Below are positions 43,241 through 54,129 of a stretch of DNA of 64,000 nt, piece by piece; positions within the stretch are counted from its first letter, which is position 1; every line of letters begins with the position of its first letter. The DNA comes from Tragulus kanchil (Eukaryota > Chordata > Mammalia > Artiodactyla > Tragulidae), in contig JAIOJX010000024.1 of NCBI GenBank assembly GCA_022376925.1, positions 166,997,608-167,061,607 of the forward strand, in the 5' to 3' direction. A program made the translations under genes and the position numbers. Under the pieces are notes generated by a model. That model did not search any database. It had not been told where the DNA came from and worked only from the letters and a program-made list of their open reading frames with translations.

Positions 43241-44959
43241 CCAAAAAGTATATTCACTCCAACCTTCTGCCTCTCCAAATCTAGCAAACATGAACAAATT
43301 CAAATTCTATGTTCAAATTTTAAAACTACTTTGAGGGTCGCAGAAGTAGGAACAAATGGAAAACCACACCTTGTTCTCAGCTAAGAAATTCAACATGATT
43401 ATATCAATGTTATTTAACATGCCAAAAATATTATTAAGGTTCTGGGGGAACAAAGGAAATGGCAAGAAGCAAGCAAGTCAAGCTGATTCTAAAGCTCATA
43501 TGGAAAACATAAACAAGAAAGGCCAGAAAATTCTGGCAAAGAAGAGCGATAACAGAAGACAAGCATCTGTTAGGTATTAGACTATAAAGCCTCAGTAAGG
43601 GCACTAATCCTAAACATGTCCCAAACATACCATCTCCAAATACTAACACATTGAGGATTAGGTTTCAGCATAAGAATTTTGGGAGGACACAAACATTCAA
43701 TCTGTAGCACCACAGGGAACTGTAAAAAAAATAAAACAAGTAGTGATAGTATAATATAAACAATATATCTTTAGCTTAAAAAGTAAGGTGCAGAAAGTAT
43801 ATATAGTGTGCTATTTTTAATAGAAAGGGCTGAAATAGCCACAAACAGACAGTTATTGAGTCTGTGCTCTAGAGCCCGGGACCATCATTATTGAGCCCAC
43901 AAATCACAACGGTTGAAATCTTGGCACCTTACAGCCCATGTCCCACAAGAAGAAAAGTGAGCACCATGAGAAGCCTGTAGCACAATGTGAAGCTGCAGCG
44001 CAATTCAACGTGTAGCACAATGAAGAGTAGCCCCACGCTCACCACAACTACAGAGAAGTCTGCGCAACAACCAAGACCCAGCATAGCCAAAACTAAATAA
44101 ATAAAAACTTAAAAAATGCTGCCCATCATCTATGCCTTCAGTGAGTCGTAGAAGATCACACATCACCATAACAACTATAATGACAGTTGGAAATATTGCA
44201 AGGATTATCAAAATGTGACACAGAGACATGGAATGCGCAAATATTGTGGCAAAAAATGGCACCAGTGCCCCTGTTTGATGCCAGAAGCCTTCAATCTGTA
44301 AAAACCACAGAATATGAAAAGTGCAATAAAGCTTAATAAAATGAAATATGCCTGTATTCTCCCTCCAAAAAGTATATTCACTCCAACCTTCTGCCTCTCC
44401 AAATCTAGCAAACATGAACAAATTCAAATTCTATGTTCAAATTTTAAAACTACTTTGAGGGTCGCAGAAGTAGGAACAAATGGAAAACCACACCTTGTTC
44501 TCAGCTAAGAAATTCAACATGATTATATCAATGTTATTTAACATGCCAAAAATATTATTAAGGTTCTGGGGGAACAAAGGAAATGGCAAGAAGCAAGCAA
44601 GTCAAGCTGATTCTAAAGCTCATATGGAAAACATAAACAAGAAAGGCCAGAAAATTCTGGCAAAGAAGAGCGATAACAGAAGACAAGCATCTGTTAGGTA
44701 TTAGACTATAAAGCCTCAGTAAGGGCACTAATCCTAAACATGTCCCAAACATACCATCTCCAAATACTAACACATTGAGGATTAGGTTTCAGCATAAGAA
44801 TTTTGGGAGGACACAAACATTCAATCTGTAGCACCACAGGGAACTGTAAAAAAAAAAAATAAAACAAGTAGTGATAGTATAATATAAACAATATATCTTT
44901 AGGTTAAAAAGTAAGGTGCAGAAAGTATATATAGTGTGCTATTTTTTAATAGAAAGGGC
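42725..44959. repeat. Direct duplication 12, unit about 1.12 kb
   Basis: Bases 42725-43830 recur as 43849-44959 with an 18-base filler. Differences lie in runs: A7 against A12 near 43723 and 44850, T5 against T6 near 43813 and 44942. The unit starts in the middle of the CHR-2 SINE, so the second copy shows a headless CHR-2 (43849-44110). Confidence 0.95.
43350..43570 (+). mobile_element. L1 ORF2 fragment (recurs at 44474-44694)
   Basis: GTCAAGCTGATTCTAAAGCT, CATATGGAAAACATAAACAA and GAAAGGCCAGAAAATTCTGG fit a diverged L1 ORF2 segment. The 74-codon frame starting at 43356 is part of this fossil. The second copy is due to duplication 12. Confidence 0.6.
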
Positions 44960-45098
44960 AAATATACAGAAATAGATATATACCCATGGGACAGTAATGG
45001 AAGCAGAACTTTTCAGTGTACACCTTTTGATACTGTTTTGTTTTTTTCTTAAGCCATATAAGTTAAATGTATTACCTTTTATTAAAAATTATGCTCTC

Positions 45099-45370
45099 TC
45101 AGGCTTCCGTGGTGGTCCAGTGGGTAAATAAACCGCCTTGCAGTGCAAGGGGCGCCAGTTCGATCCCTGGCCTGGGAAGATCCCACGTGCCGCAGAGCGG
45201 CTGAACTGATGTGTCCAATGACTGAGCCAGAGCTCTGAAGCATATGTGCCCAGAGCCGGCGCTCTGCAACGACAGACGCCACCGCGATGGGAGGCCCATA
45301 CAGGCCAAAGGGCAAAGATGGATGAAAATAAATAAATGAAAGACCAATAGAAATGTCCACCCCAAAAAAG
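45099..45370 (+). mobile_element. CHR-related SINE with short tail
   Basis: Flanked by AAAATTATGCTCTC (45085-45098) and AAAATTATGCTATC (45371-45384). Head GGCTTCCGTGGTGGTCCAGT, B box AGTTCGATCCC, a decayed NRF-1-like site (AGCATATGTGCC), AAGATGGATGAAAATAAATA, GAAAGACCAATAGAAATGTC, then a very short C block (CCACCCC). It has the type A tail without the long C tract. Confidence 0.9.
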
Positions 45371-45426
45371 AAAATTATGCTATCCCAACTATACATAAAA
45401 ATTTTAAAACTAAGAGTTACGAAGGA

Positions 45427-46091
45427 GATTCCCCTGGTGGTCCAGTGGTTAAGAATCCATTGACCAGGGCTTCCCCTGGTGGTCCAGTGGGTAAGGACAC
45501 CGCCTTGCAGTGCAAGGGGCGCCGGTTTGATCCCTGGCCTGGGAAGATCCCACGTGCCGTGGAGCGGCTGGACCCATGTGTCCAATCACTGAGCCGGAGC
45601 TTTCGCACGCGTGTGCCCAGAGCCGGTGCTCTGCCACAACAGAGGCCACCGCGATGGGAGGTCCACAGGAGCCAAAGAACAAAGACAGATGAAAATAGAG
45701 AAATGAAAGACCAGCAGAAGTGGCCTGCTCGCTCCCCTCCCTCCCCAACCCGACCCCCGCCCAAAGTAAATAAATAAATAAATCTTTAAAAAAAATGGAA
45801 TCCAGTGATTAAAAAAAAAAAAAGAATCCATTGACCAATGCAGGGGATGCAGGCTCCATCCCTGACCAGAAAATAATGACTCCTGGTGCCACAGGGCAAC
45901 AAAGCCTCTGCACCACAGCGACTGACTCTGCACTCTGGAGCCTACGCTCTGCAGCCAGAGAAGCCGCCACGATGAAAAGCTTGTGCAGCACAACTAGAGA
46001 GTAGCCCCTGCTCTCCGCAACTAGAGAGAGCTCACGAATAGCAACAAAGACCCAGCACAGCCCAAAACAAATAAATAAAATTAAAAATATA
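45427..46091 (+). mobile_element. CHR-2 SINE split by a younger type A SINE
   Basis: The CHR-2 head (ATTCCCCTGGTGGTCCAGTG) runs to 45466. It resumes at 45823 after the insertion, with CAATGCAGGGGATGCAGGCT, GACTGACTCTGCACTCTGGA, GAGAGTAGCCCCTGCTCTCC and CAAAGACCCAGCACAGCCCA, to an A-rich tail at 46091. Relative age is clear: the CHR-2 was present first. Confidence 0.9.
45467..45822 (+). mobile_element. Type A SINE inserted into CHR-2
   Basis: Target-site duplication AGAATCCATTGACCA at 45452-45466 and 45823-45837. The element has head, B box (CCGGTTTGATCCC), GAGGCCACCGCGATGGGAGG, the AAAGACAGATG and GACCAGCAGAAGTGGCC segments, the C block and an AAATAAATAAATAAATC tail. The tail also contains GGAATCCAGTGATT, which resembles the target (GGTTAAGAATCCA) and may be tail patching. 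Confidence 0.93.
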
Positions 46092-46128
46092 CGTAAAATG
46101 CATTCTTTATAAAGAAACAATGACTATA

Positions 46129-46337
46129 GGACTTCCTTGGTGGTACAAATGATAGGGCTGGAGATGTGGGTTCAATCCCTCGATCGGGAAGATCCTCTGG
46201 AGAAGGGCACGGCAATCCATTCCAAGAGGCTTGCCTGGATAATTCCAAGGACAGAGGAGCCTGGCGGGCTACAGTCCATTGGGCTGCAAAGAGCTGAGCA
46301 CGACTGAAGTGTCTTAGCACACACGCACATGCACAGA
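46129..46337 (+). mobile_element. Bov-tA SINE
   Basis: GGACTTCCTTGGTGGTACAA, GGGTTCAATCCCTCGATCGG, CTGGAGAAGGGCACGGCAAT, GAGCCTGGCGGGCTACAGTC and AGCACGACTGAAGTG in order. Confidence 0.9.
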
Positions 46338-46600
46338 GGATAGGAATCCGCCTGCCAATGCGGGGGACCAGGTTCAATCCCTGGCTGAGGAACTAAGGTT
46401 ACACATGCCACGGAGCAACTGAGCCTACTGAAGCCCATGTGCCTAGAGCCTGGGCTTCCCTGCGAGAGAAGCCACTGCAGCGAGAAGCCCTTGCACAGCA
46501 AGGGACAGCAGCCCCGGGGTGCCGCAACGAGAGGAAGTCCAGGTGCAGCAAAGGTGCCCCAGTGCAACCAAACACAAATAAATGTATTAATTTATAAAAT
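46338..46600 (+). mobile_element. CHR-2 SINE lacking its head
   Basis: GGAATCCGCCTGCCAATGCG, GGTTCAATCCCTGGCTGAGG, ACTGAAGCCCATGTGCCTAG, GAGAAGCCACTGCAGCGAGA and CAAACACAAATAAATG. The first 25 or so bases are missing; it adjoins the Bov-tA, so the head may have been lost when that element inserted. Confidence 0.82.
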
Positions 46601-46795
46601 AATTTTTAAAACTACCATGTACAAAATAGATGTGCAACAAGGATATATAGTATAGCATTATACAGGGAGTTATATTCAATACCTTGTAATAACTGTCAAT
46701 GGAGTATAATCTGTAAAAACACTGAATCACTATCCTGATATGTTTGAAGCTAACGTAATACTGTAAATCAACTATACGTCAGCAGAAATGAAAGT

Positions 46796-46890
46796 GATTC
46801 AGACTGTGCTTCCAATGCCGTGGGCTGGATCCCCGGTCAGGGAGGTAAGATTTCACACGCCACATGGTGTAGCCAAGTTGAAAAAAATAT
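46796..46890 (+). mobile_element. CHR-1-type SINE, 5' end degraded
   Basis: AGACTGTGCTTCCAATGCCG, GCTGGATCCCCGGTCAGGGA, GGTAAGATTTCACACGCCAC and a GTAGCCAAG-TTG-A end. Confidence 0.7.
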
Positions 46891-47053
46891 TTTTTTTTAA
46901 AGACACATATTCTGTGATCTTTCTTACAGGTGAAGTCTTAACAAAAACTCGTAGATACAAAGAACAGATTTGTGGTTGTCAGAGGCAAGGGGTGAAGGGT
47001 GGGCAAATGGAAGGGAGTCAAACAAACTTCCAGTTATAACTAGGTAAGGGGGA

Positions 47054-47162
47054 CCAAAGAACAAAGATGGATGAAAAATAGACAAATGAAAGACCAATAG
47101 AAATGGCCTGTCCGCCCCCCTCCCTCCCCACCCCCCCCAAAATAAATAAATAAATAAATAAA
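47054..47162 (+). mobile_element. Second tail-only type A SINE insertion
   Basis: Starts directly at CCAAAGAACAAAGATGGATG and contains GAAAGACCAATAGAAATGGC, the C block (CCCCCCTCCCTCCCCACCCC) and an (AAAT)n tail. Flanked by TAAGGGGGA (47045-47053) and TAAGGGGA (47163-47170), which read through as intact L1 sequence when the insert is ignored. Independent of the insertion at 11431. Confidence 0.8.
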
Positions 47163-47581
47163 TAAGGGGATGTAACGTACAGAATGGCAACTATAATTAA
47201 TATTGTATGCATATTGAAATTTTTTAAGAGACTAAATCTTATCACAAATTCTTATCACAAGAAAAAATTAGGTATGGTGGTGGATGTTGCTAGGTTTATT
47301 TTAGTGATCATTTTGCAGTACATACAAGTATCAAATCATGTTGTCCACCTGAAACTAATATAATACTGTACATCCATTATACCACAATTTTAAAAAAAGA
47401 TAAAATTTGGCAGGTTTATTTTTGTGCCTCAGTACAAAATTTGATAGAAAGCTTGAATCTTGGTCCTGGCAGGCCACGCGCCCTTAGATTCAAGGATTTG
47501 TCCAGTGGTTTGTCTGGAAACCTTCGGAGTGCATTGTATCATGAAGTGGGAAAGACTTTGTGCTTGAGAGCCCCGTATTTT

Positions 47582-47730
47582 GTTGCTGCTCAGTCCCTAG
47601 GTCGTATCGGACCCTCTGGGACCCCGTGGACTATAGCAGGTCAGGCTCCCCTGTCCCCTCTCTCTCCTGGGGTCTGCTGAAGCTCACGTCCTCTGAGTCG
47701 GTGGTGCGATCTAACCGTTAGTCCCACACC
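47582..47730 (-). mobile_element. BovB-like LINE fragment
   Basis: TTGCTGCTCAGTCCCTAGGT, CCCCGTGGACTATAGCAGGT, GGCTCCCCTGTCCCCTCTCT, TCCTGGGGTCTGCTGAAGCT and GAGTCGGTGGTGCGATCTAA follow the ruminant BovB/Bov-A 3' sequence. The second half (TCTGCTGAAGCTCACG, GAGTCGGTGG) is characteristic of BovB, not of Bov-tA. Confidence 0.7.
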
Positions 47731-47857
47731 CTACCGGCCTTCAAACCTCAGTTCTGTCAACACCAGCTCCACGGTGTTGAACAGTAAAGCACTCTGAGGA
47801 TTGTTCTCCTTATTTGTAACTTTAAGAAATAATAATGCTCATCTCATAATGTTAGGA

Positions 47858-50326
47858 TGATTTAGAGATAAGACAGGTGTAAATCCCTAGCATAGAGTAA
47901 CCCCAAACACATCCCTCCTCTTATCCACAAAGTGGTTTACAAATTATGGAAGAAACAAGTGAACAGCTTTCCCAAGCAGTAATGCTTGCCTTCTTTATAG
48001 AAACCTGTACTACCAGTTTCTGAAGACAGGGACAAACCAGGTCTCTTAGAAGTTTGCCTTGGCCTGTCTCTAGCATTTTGGTTTTGGAACATTGTGCTCC
48101 TGAGGTGTATCATAGGATGTCCTGACTTTAAAGGCTAGGTCTAGTTTGTCACTGATGCTTGGTCTGTAAGGGTCTCTCTTACGAGGCTCTGTGAGCCCCT
48201 CAGACATGGCAAAGCAGAGTCTGTGGCCCTTCAGTGAGAGCCATCTATCAGAGAATATAAGATATTTACACAATAACAATTCCACAAGGTAGAAAATAAG
48301 GACATTAAGAGATGTGCACAGGAAATACTATGGAGATTTAATAAGAAAAAATAACTTCCAGCTCTAGAAGATAACAAATGAATTCATTCAATCATTCATT
48401 AGATATTTATCATAGATACAACTCTGTGAGGCATTAGGCTAGACACAGGATGCAAGATTTAAATGATATTACAGTTGCTTTGGGGGAGCTAAGAACTTAG
48501 TAAGGGAGAAAAGTCACAGAAAAAGTAATTGCAGTCCTATATGGTAGGCACTGATTTATTAGTGGCATGTTTAAAGTCCTTTGGAAATAGAGATCAGGAG
48601 GATCAACCCAGGGTACTGAGGCTGAGGCAGAAGTGATATTTGAGCTGGTTCTTGAAAGATGAAGAGGAATTTAGCAAATAGAGAAGACTGGAAAGGATAT
48701 TTATTAAGATGTTGTATTTTTATCTTGAAAAAATGTGAAGACTTTAAACATTCAAAAGTGGGATAAATTCAGTACTGATCAACAAAGATCAGAAAGCGAG
48801 AAATAGTATGAAGTGAAATAGTTCTGCCTGTGGTATGGGTGAGTAAAAACTAATGAATTTGATCCAGTTTGTGGTAGGATTAAAGACAACGAGGAAAAAC
48901 TATTAAAGATCTTAAAACTGGGACAGGTAAGGTTATAACTTTGAATTCAGGAGAGTGTGAGTACAGTTGCCCAGGACAGGCTGCATAAGGGCACATGAGG
49001 AGCAAGGAGGGAGAGCAGGAGGCTATTAAACCAGTTAGGTAAGAAGTAATGACGTCAGGCTTCCTGGTGGCCCAGTGGTTAAGAATCCCCTGATTTAGCG
49101 ATAAGACAGGTGTAAATCCCTAGCATAGAGTAACCCCAAACACATCCCTCCTCTTATCCACAAAGTGGTTTACAAATTATGGAAGAAACAAGTGAACAGC
49201 TTTCCCAAGCAGTAATGCTTGCCTTCTTTATAGAAACCTGTACTACCAGTTTCTGAAGACAGGGACAAACCAGGTCTCTTAGAAGTTTGCCTTGGCCTGT
49301 CTCTAGCATTTTGGTTTTGGAACATTGTGCTCCTGAGGTGTATCATAGGATGTCCTGACTTTAAAGGCTAGGTCTAGTTTGTCACTGATGCTTGGTCTGT
49401 AAGGGTCTCTCTTACGAGGCTCTGTGAGCCCCTCAGACATGGCAAAGCAGAGTCTGTGGCCCTTCAGTGAGAGCCATCTATCAGAGAATATAAGATATTT
49501 ACACAATAACAATTCCACAAGGTAGAAAATAAGGACATTAAGAGATGTGCACAGGAAATACTATGGAGATTTAATAAGAAAAAATAACTTCCAGCTCTAG
49601 AAGATAACAAATGAATTCATTCAATCATTCATTAGATATTTATCATAGATACAACTCTGTGAGGCATTAGGCTAGACACAGGATGCAAGATTTAAATGAT
49701 ATTACAGTTGCTTTGGGGGAGCTAAGAACTTAGTAAGGGAGAAAAGTCACAGAAAAAGTAATTGCAGTCCTATATGGTAGGCACTGATTTATTAGTGGCA
49801 TGTTTAAAGTCCTTTGGAAATAGAGATCAGGAGGATCAACCCAGGGTACTGAGGCTGAGGCAGAAGTGATATTTGAGCTGGTTCTTGAAAGATGAAGAGG
49901 AATTTAGCAAATAGAGAAGACTGGAAAGGATATTTATTAAGATGTTGTATTTTTATCTTGAAAAAATGTGAAGACTTTAAACATTCAAAAGTGGGATAAA
50001 TTCAGTACTGATCAACAAAGATCAGAAAGCGAGAAATAGTATGAAGTGAAATAGTTCTGCCTGTGGTATGGGTGAGTAAAAACTAATGAATTTGATCCAG
50101 TTTGTGGTAGGATTAAAGACAACGAGGAAAAACTATTAAAGATCTTAAAACTGGGACAGGTAAGGTTATAACTTTGAATTCAGGAGAGTGTGAGTACAGT
50201 TTTGCCCAGGACAGGCTGCATAAGGGCACATGAGGAGCAAGGAGGGAGAGCAGGAGGCTATTAAACCAGTTAGGTAAGAAGTAATGACGTCAGGCTTCCC
50301 TGGTGGCCCAGTGGTTAAGAATCCCC
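47858..50326. repeat. Direct duplication 13, unit about 1.23 kb (the longest)
   Basis: Bases 47858-49090 abut 49091-50326. Differences: TTTAGAGATAAG against TTTAGCGATAAG, CAGTTGCCC against CAGTTTTGCCC, CTTCCTGG against CTTCCCTGG. The first unit ends 40 bases into a CHR-2 SINE, which is complete only at 50293-50585. Confidence 0.95.
48395..48700. repeat. Old purine-rich interspersed repeat (recurs at 49628-49935)
   Basis: CATTCAATCATTCATTAGAT, GTGAGGCATTAGGCTAGACA, GAGCTGGTTCTTGAAAGATG and AGGAATTTAGCAAATAGAGA follow a common mammalian repeat, related to pieces at 9540-9700, 23780-24240 and 60090-60430. Class not assigned. Confidence 0.4.
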
Positions 50327-50585
50327 CTGCCAACACCGGAGATGCGGGTTCAATCCCTGGTCCAGGAAGATTCCATATACCTCGGGACAACTAAGCCCAT
50401 GCACCACAACTACTGAGCTCACATGCTGCAACTACTAAAGCCAGCACACGTAGACCCTGTACTCCACAAGAGAAGCCTCCGCAATGAGAACCCCCCACAC
50501 CACTAACAGAGTAGCCCCCATTAGCCGCAACCAGAGAGAGCCCTAGTGCAACAAGAAAGACCCCACGCAGCCAAAACAGATACAC
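50293..50585 (+). mobile_element. CHR-2 SINE
   Basis: GGCTTCCCTGGTGGCCCAGT, GCGGGTTCAATCCCTGGTCC, ACCACAACTACTGAGCTCAC, AACAGAGTAGCCCCCATTAG, CAACAAGAAAGACCCCACGC and AGCCAAAACAGATACAC. Near full length; head also at 49052-49090 through duplication 13. Confidence 0.92.
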
Positions 50586-51836
50586 AAACTATTAACAAGT
50601 AACAATATCATGTAGAAAGTTGCAGGAGGAACGCAAGGGAGAGGCCAAATGGTCAAAGTGTTGCAGATGTGGGGTGTGGTTATTGGCAAACGGAGTGCTT
50701 GAGAGAATGCTGGCGCATTATCAGAAATGAGACACATAAGAGATAAGGCTTAGGGGAAATCAAAAGTGGACATACTAATTTTGTGAATCTACAAAAGATC
50801 AGTTTCCATAGACCAGTAGAAACAGCAGGTAAGACAGGACACGTGGTTAAGCCGTAGCAGGCAGTGAGAAAGCAGAGGCAGCAAACGCGACTCCCCTTTG
50901 TGGACGTCGGCAGTGAAGGAAAAGAATGTACGAGGAAAGACCCTGAGGACTTTCACTGTACGATGAACTGGAGAGACTGAACTTACGTGTAGGTTGAAAA
51001 TGAAAATGAAAAAACAGACCAAAACTTTAAGATAAAAGAGAAGAGGGTAATTGTCGCAGCTCGGAGCTCGTCAGCCAGGTGCACAGAGAATAGCGGGTGT
51101 GACGAGACTTCAAGAAACGTACACACACACCTACACAGACAGAGAGAAAGGATGGGAACGGGGGGCTCAAGACCTCTCGGGTCAAGGCCCCGAACAGGTT
51201 GCCCTGTCCGCTTCTCGTCAGCGCCGAGGCCTCCAGGTGTTGGCGGGCAAGGCTCTTAGCCCGGGCTGGTTGCAGTCCCAGCCCTGTTCCGTGATGCTTC
51301 TCGCGGCTCTGAGGACGGAAAGGGCGGGCTGCCGCTGGGGGCAGCCACACCGGCAGGGGTGAAGGCGGCTGCGCGGCCCGGCGCGCCCCAGGCCACAGCT
51401 GCTCCCCCACCTGCTGCTCATCAGTACCTCCCAGCTCGTGAGCCCACGCGAATCAAATCCCTTGTTTGTCTCAGACCTTTCTGGTGTATTTCTCATCCCC
51501 AATTTACTTTTCTCCTGGCTCCGCCAAAGCCACGAAAACCTCCACTGGTTTGTTTCCCCACAGTAAATGATAGAGCAAGGTCATGGTTTTGGAGGTATTA
51601 GCAGAGAAGGCATGAACTATTTCTGTGACGATACTTTCTAGGCATACGAGATAAAAAGAATTTAAGTTTCTACTTTCAATGATTTGCAGACTTTTTTTCC
51701 TATATGAAAAATCTCACTTTTTTTTTTTTTTTCTAGTCCCTTGGCAATTACATCAATTTCAGACTGGTTTGCAACATGGCCTACTTAGTAAGAGACACTT
51801 GGCTGAAGCAGGGTCGGCGCTGCCGCTGTTTTCCCT
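50586..51836. other. Single-copy stretch with a CpG-rich patch
   Basis: Bases 50600-51010 look like part of the old purine-rich repeat family. The GC-rich part at 51180-51430 is listed separately. A (CA)n-like run lies at 51120-51136. No exon is supported. Confidence 0.4.
51180..51430. promoter_or_regulatory. CpG-rich patch
   Basis: CpG-dense compared with its flanks (GGCTGCGCGGCCCGGCGCGC at 51367-51386, and CGTCAGCGCCGAGGCC near 51216). Open frames of 90-127 codons on both strands here are composition effects. It may be a minor island or an exapted repeat. Confidence 0.3.
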
Positions 51837-52368
51837 AGTTTTCCTGTTGAGAGAACTGCTGTTCAGCCACCTCACATTTGACCTCACAATACTCTCTATG
51901 ACTGGATCTTCAAAAAAAGTTCTTCAATTTGGATAGATGTGGACGTTCACATCTTTCCCAACTCAGATATTTTAAAAGTCGAGAGTAAAAGAATAACCTT
52001 GTAGAAGAGAATTATCTTCATGACCTTAGAATAGGCAAAGACTCCTTAAATAGGACAAACCCTGCTAATCAAAAAAGAGGGAAGAATGTGATAAGCTGGA
52101 ACTGAAACAACTGTAAAGTTTTATTTATCAAAAGACATCAATAAGACAATAAAAAGACCAGGACATGGAGTAAAAGATGTCCTCAATATGTAAATAAAAT
52201 AGACATACTCAGAATACCTAAAGACTGTCTATAAATCAGTAAGAAAAAGTTCAATCATAAAATAGGCAAATAATTGAACAGGCATCTCAGAAAAGAGCTC
52301 ATCCAAAAGACCAGTATTTTATTCAACTTCTCTAGTCATCAAAGAAATAAACATTAAAACCACAACAA

Positions 52369-52624
52369 GGGCTTCCCTGGTGGTCCAGTAGGTAGAGTCT
52401 GCCTTGTAATGCAAGGGACACTAGTTCCATCCCTGGCCTGAAGATCCCACGTGCTGCAGAGCGGCTGGACAGGTGTGTCCAACAACGAGCCAGTGCTCTG
52501 GAGTGCATGCGCCCAGAGCCGATGCTCTGCGGTGAGAGAGGCCGCTGCAATGGGAGGCCCACACAGGCCAAAGACCAAAGCTGGGTGAAAATAAATAAAT
52601 TAAAAAACCAAAAAAAAAAAAAAC
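52369..52624 (+). mobile_element. CHR-related SINE with short A-rich tail
   Basis: Head GGGCTTCCCTGGTGGTCCAG, B box TAGTTCCATCCC, GAGTGCATGCGCCCAGAGCC (NRF-1-like site with one change), GAGGCCGCTGCAATGGGAGG, GCCAAAGACCAAAGCTGGGT and an A-rich end. It lacks both the C block and the GAGCTC ending. Confidence 0.9.
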
Positions 52625-53499
52625 CAATAAAATAGGCCAAAAAATAATAAAAAAAACACAAGATATTTTAGTCATCAGAGTGGCTAAAATGAAAACAAAA
52701 TATTCAAGTACTGAACAAGGATTTGGAGCAACTGGAACACTCACACAGCTGACAAAGAGTGGAACTGGTACAACCACCATGGAAATCAGCTTGCCTGGAT
52801 GTCATAAAGCCGAAAAAAAGCATACTCTACTTCAATGTTAAGTATACAGACAGTAGAAAAAAACTGGATTCTATGCGTATGTCCTACAGTAGAATGAATG
52901 CATAAATGTACGTTCATACAATGTGATACGACTCAACAAAGGTAATGAATGAACCGCAGCTCCACACAACAATACGGATGAATTGTGCTCCATCGTCAGT
53001 TTTCCTGTTGAGAGAACTGCTCGATAGCCAATTTGACTGGATCTTCAAAAAGTTCTTCAATTTGGATAGATGTGGACGTTCACATCTTTCCCAACTCAGA
53101 TATTTTAAAAGTCGAGTAAAAGAATAACCTTGTAGAAGAGAATTATCTTCATGACCTTAGAATAGGCAAAGACTCCTTAAATAGGACAAACCCTGCTAAT
53201 CAAAAAAGAGGGAAGAATGTGATAAGCTGGAACTGAAACAACTGTAAAGTTTTATTTATCAAAAGACATCAATAAGACAATAAAAAGACCAGGACATGGA
53301 GTAAAAGATGTCCTCAATATGTAAATAAAATAGACATACTCAGAATACCTAAAGACTGTCTATAAATCAGTAAGAAAAAGTTCAATCATAAAATAGGCAA
53401 ATAATTGAACAGGCATCTCAGAAAAGAGCTCATCCAAAAGACCAGTATTTTATTCAACTTCTCTAGTCATCAAAGAAATAAACATTAAAACCACAACAA

Positions 53500-53755
53500 G
53501 GGCTTCCCTGGTGGTCCAGTAGGTAGAGTCTGCCTTGTAATGCAAGGGACACTAGTTCCATCCCTGGCCTGAAGATCCCACGTGCTGCAGAGCGGCTGGA
53601 CAGGTGTGTCCAACAACGAGCCAGTGCTCGGGAGTGCATGCGCCCAGAGCCGATGCTCTGCGGTGAGAGAGGCCGCTGCAATGGGAGGCCCACACAGGCC
53701 AAAGACCAAAGCTGGGTGAAAATAAATAAATTAAAAAACCAAAAAAAAAAAAAAC
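53500..53755 (+). mobile_element. Second copy of the 52369-52624 SINE
   Basis: Copy carried by duplication 14; one difference (GTGCTCTGGAGTGC against GTGCTCGGGAGTGC). Confidence 0.88.
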
Positions 53756-54129
53756 CAATAAAATAGGCCAAAAAATAATAAAAAAAACACAAGATATTTT
53801 AGTCATCAGAGTGGCTAAAATGAAAACAAAATATTCAAGTACTGAACAAGGATTTGGAGCAACTGGAACACTCACACAGCTGACAAAGAGTGGAACTGGT
53901 ACAACCACCATGGAAATCAGCTTGCCTGGATGTCATAAAGCCGAAAAAAAGCATACTCTACTTCAATGTTAAGTATACAGACAGTAGAAAAAAACTGGAT
54001 TCTATGCGTATGTCCTACAGTAGAATGAATGCATAAATGTACGTTCATACAATGTGATACGACTCAACAAAGGTAATGAATGAACCGCAGCTCCACACAA
54101 CAATACGGATGAATTGTGCTCCATCGTCA

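Larger units (their letters stand above)
46605..47395 (+). mobile_element. L1 3' UTR fragments with two SINE insertions
   Basis: Two L1 ends lie in series. The first (46605-46795) has GGGAGTTATATTCAATACCT and GTAAATCAACTATACG. The second (46915-47395) has TTGTGGTTGTCAGAGGCAAG, GGGATGTAACGTACAGAATG, TAGTGATCATTTTGCAGTAC and CCTGAAACTAATATAATACT. A CHR-1-like SINE (46796-46890) and a tail-only type A insertion (47054-47162) interrupt them. Confidence 0.85.
51837..54129. repeat. Direct duplication 14, unit about 1.13-1.16 kb
   Basis: Bases 51837-52998 recur as 52998-54129. The left end of the second copy is a damaged version of the first. GAACTGCT is followed by CGATAGCCAATTTGACTGG in place of a longer stretch ending TCTATGACTGG. 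AAAAAAAG is shortened to AAAAAG, and GAGAGTAAAAG becomes GAGTAAAAG. Errors crowd at the boundary and disappear farther in, as at the end of a noisy read. Confidence 0.95.
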
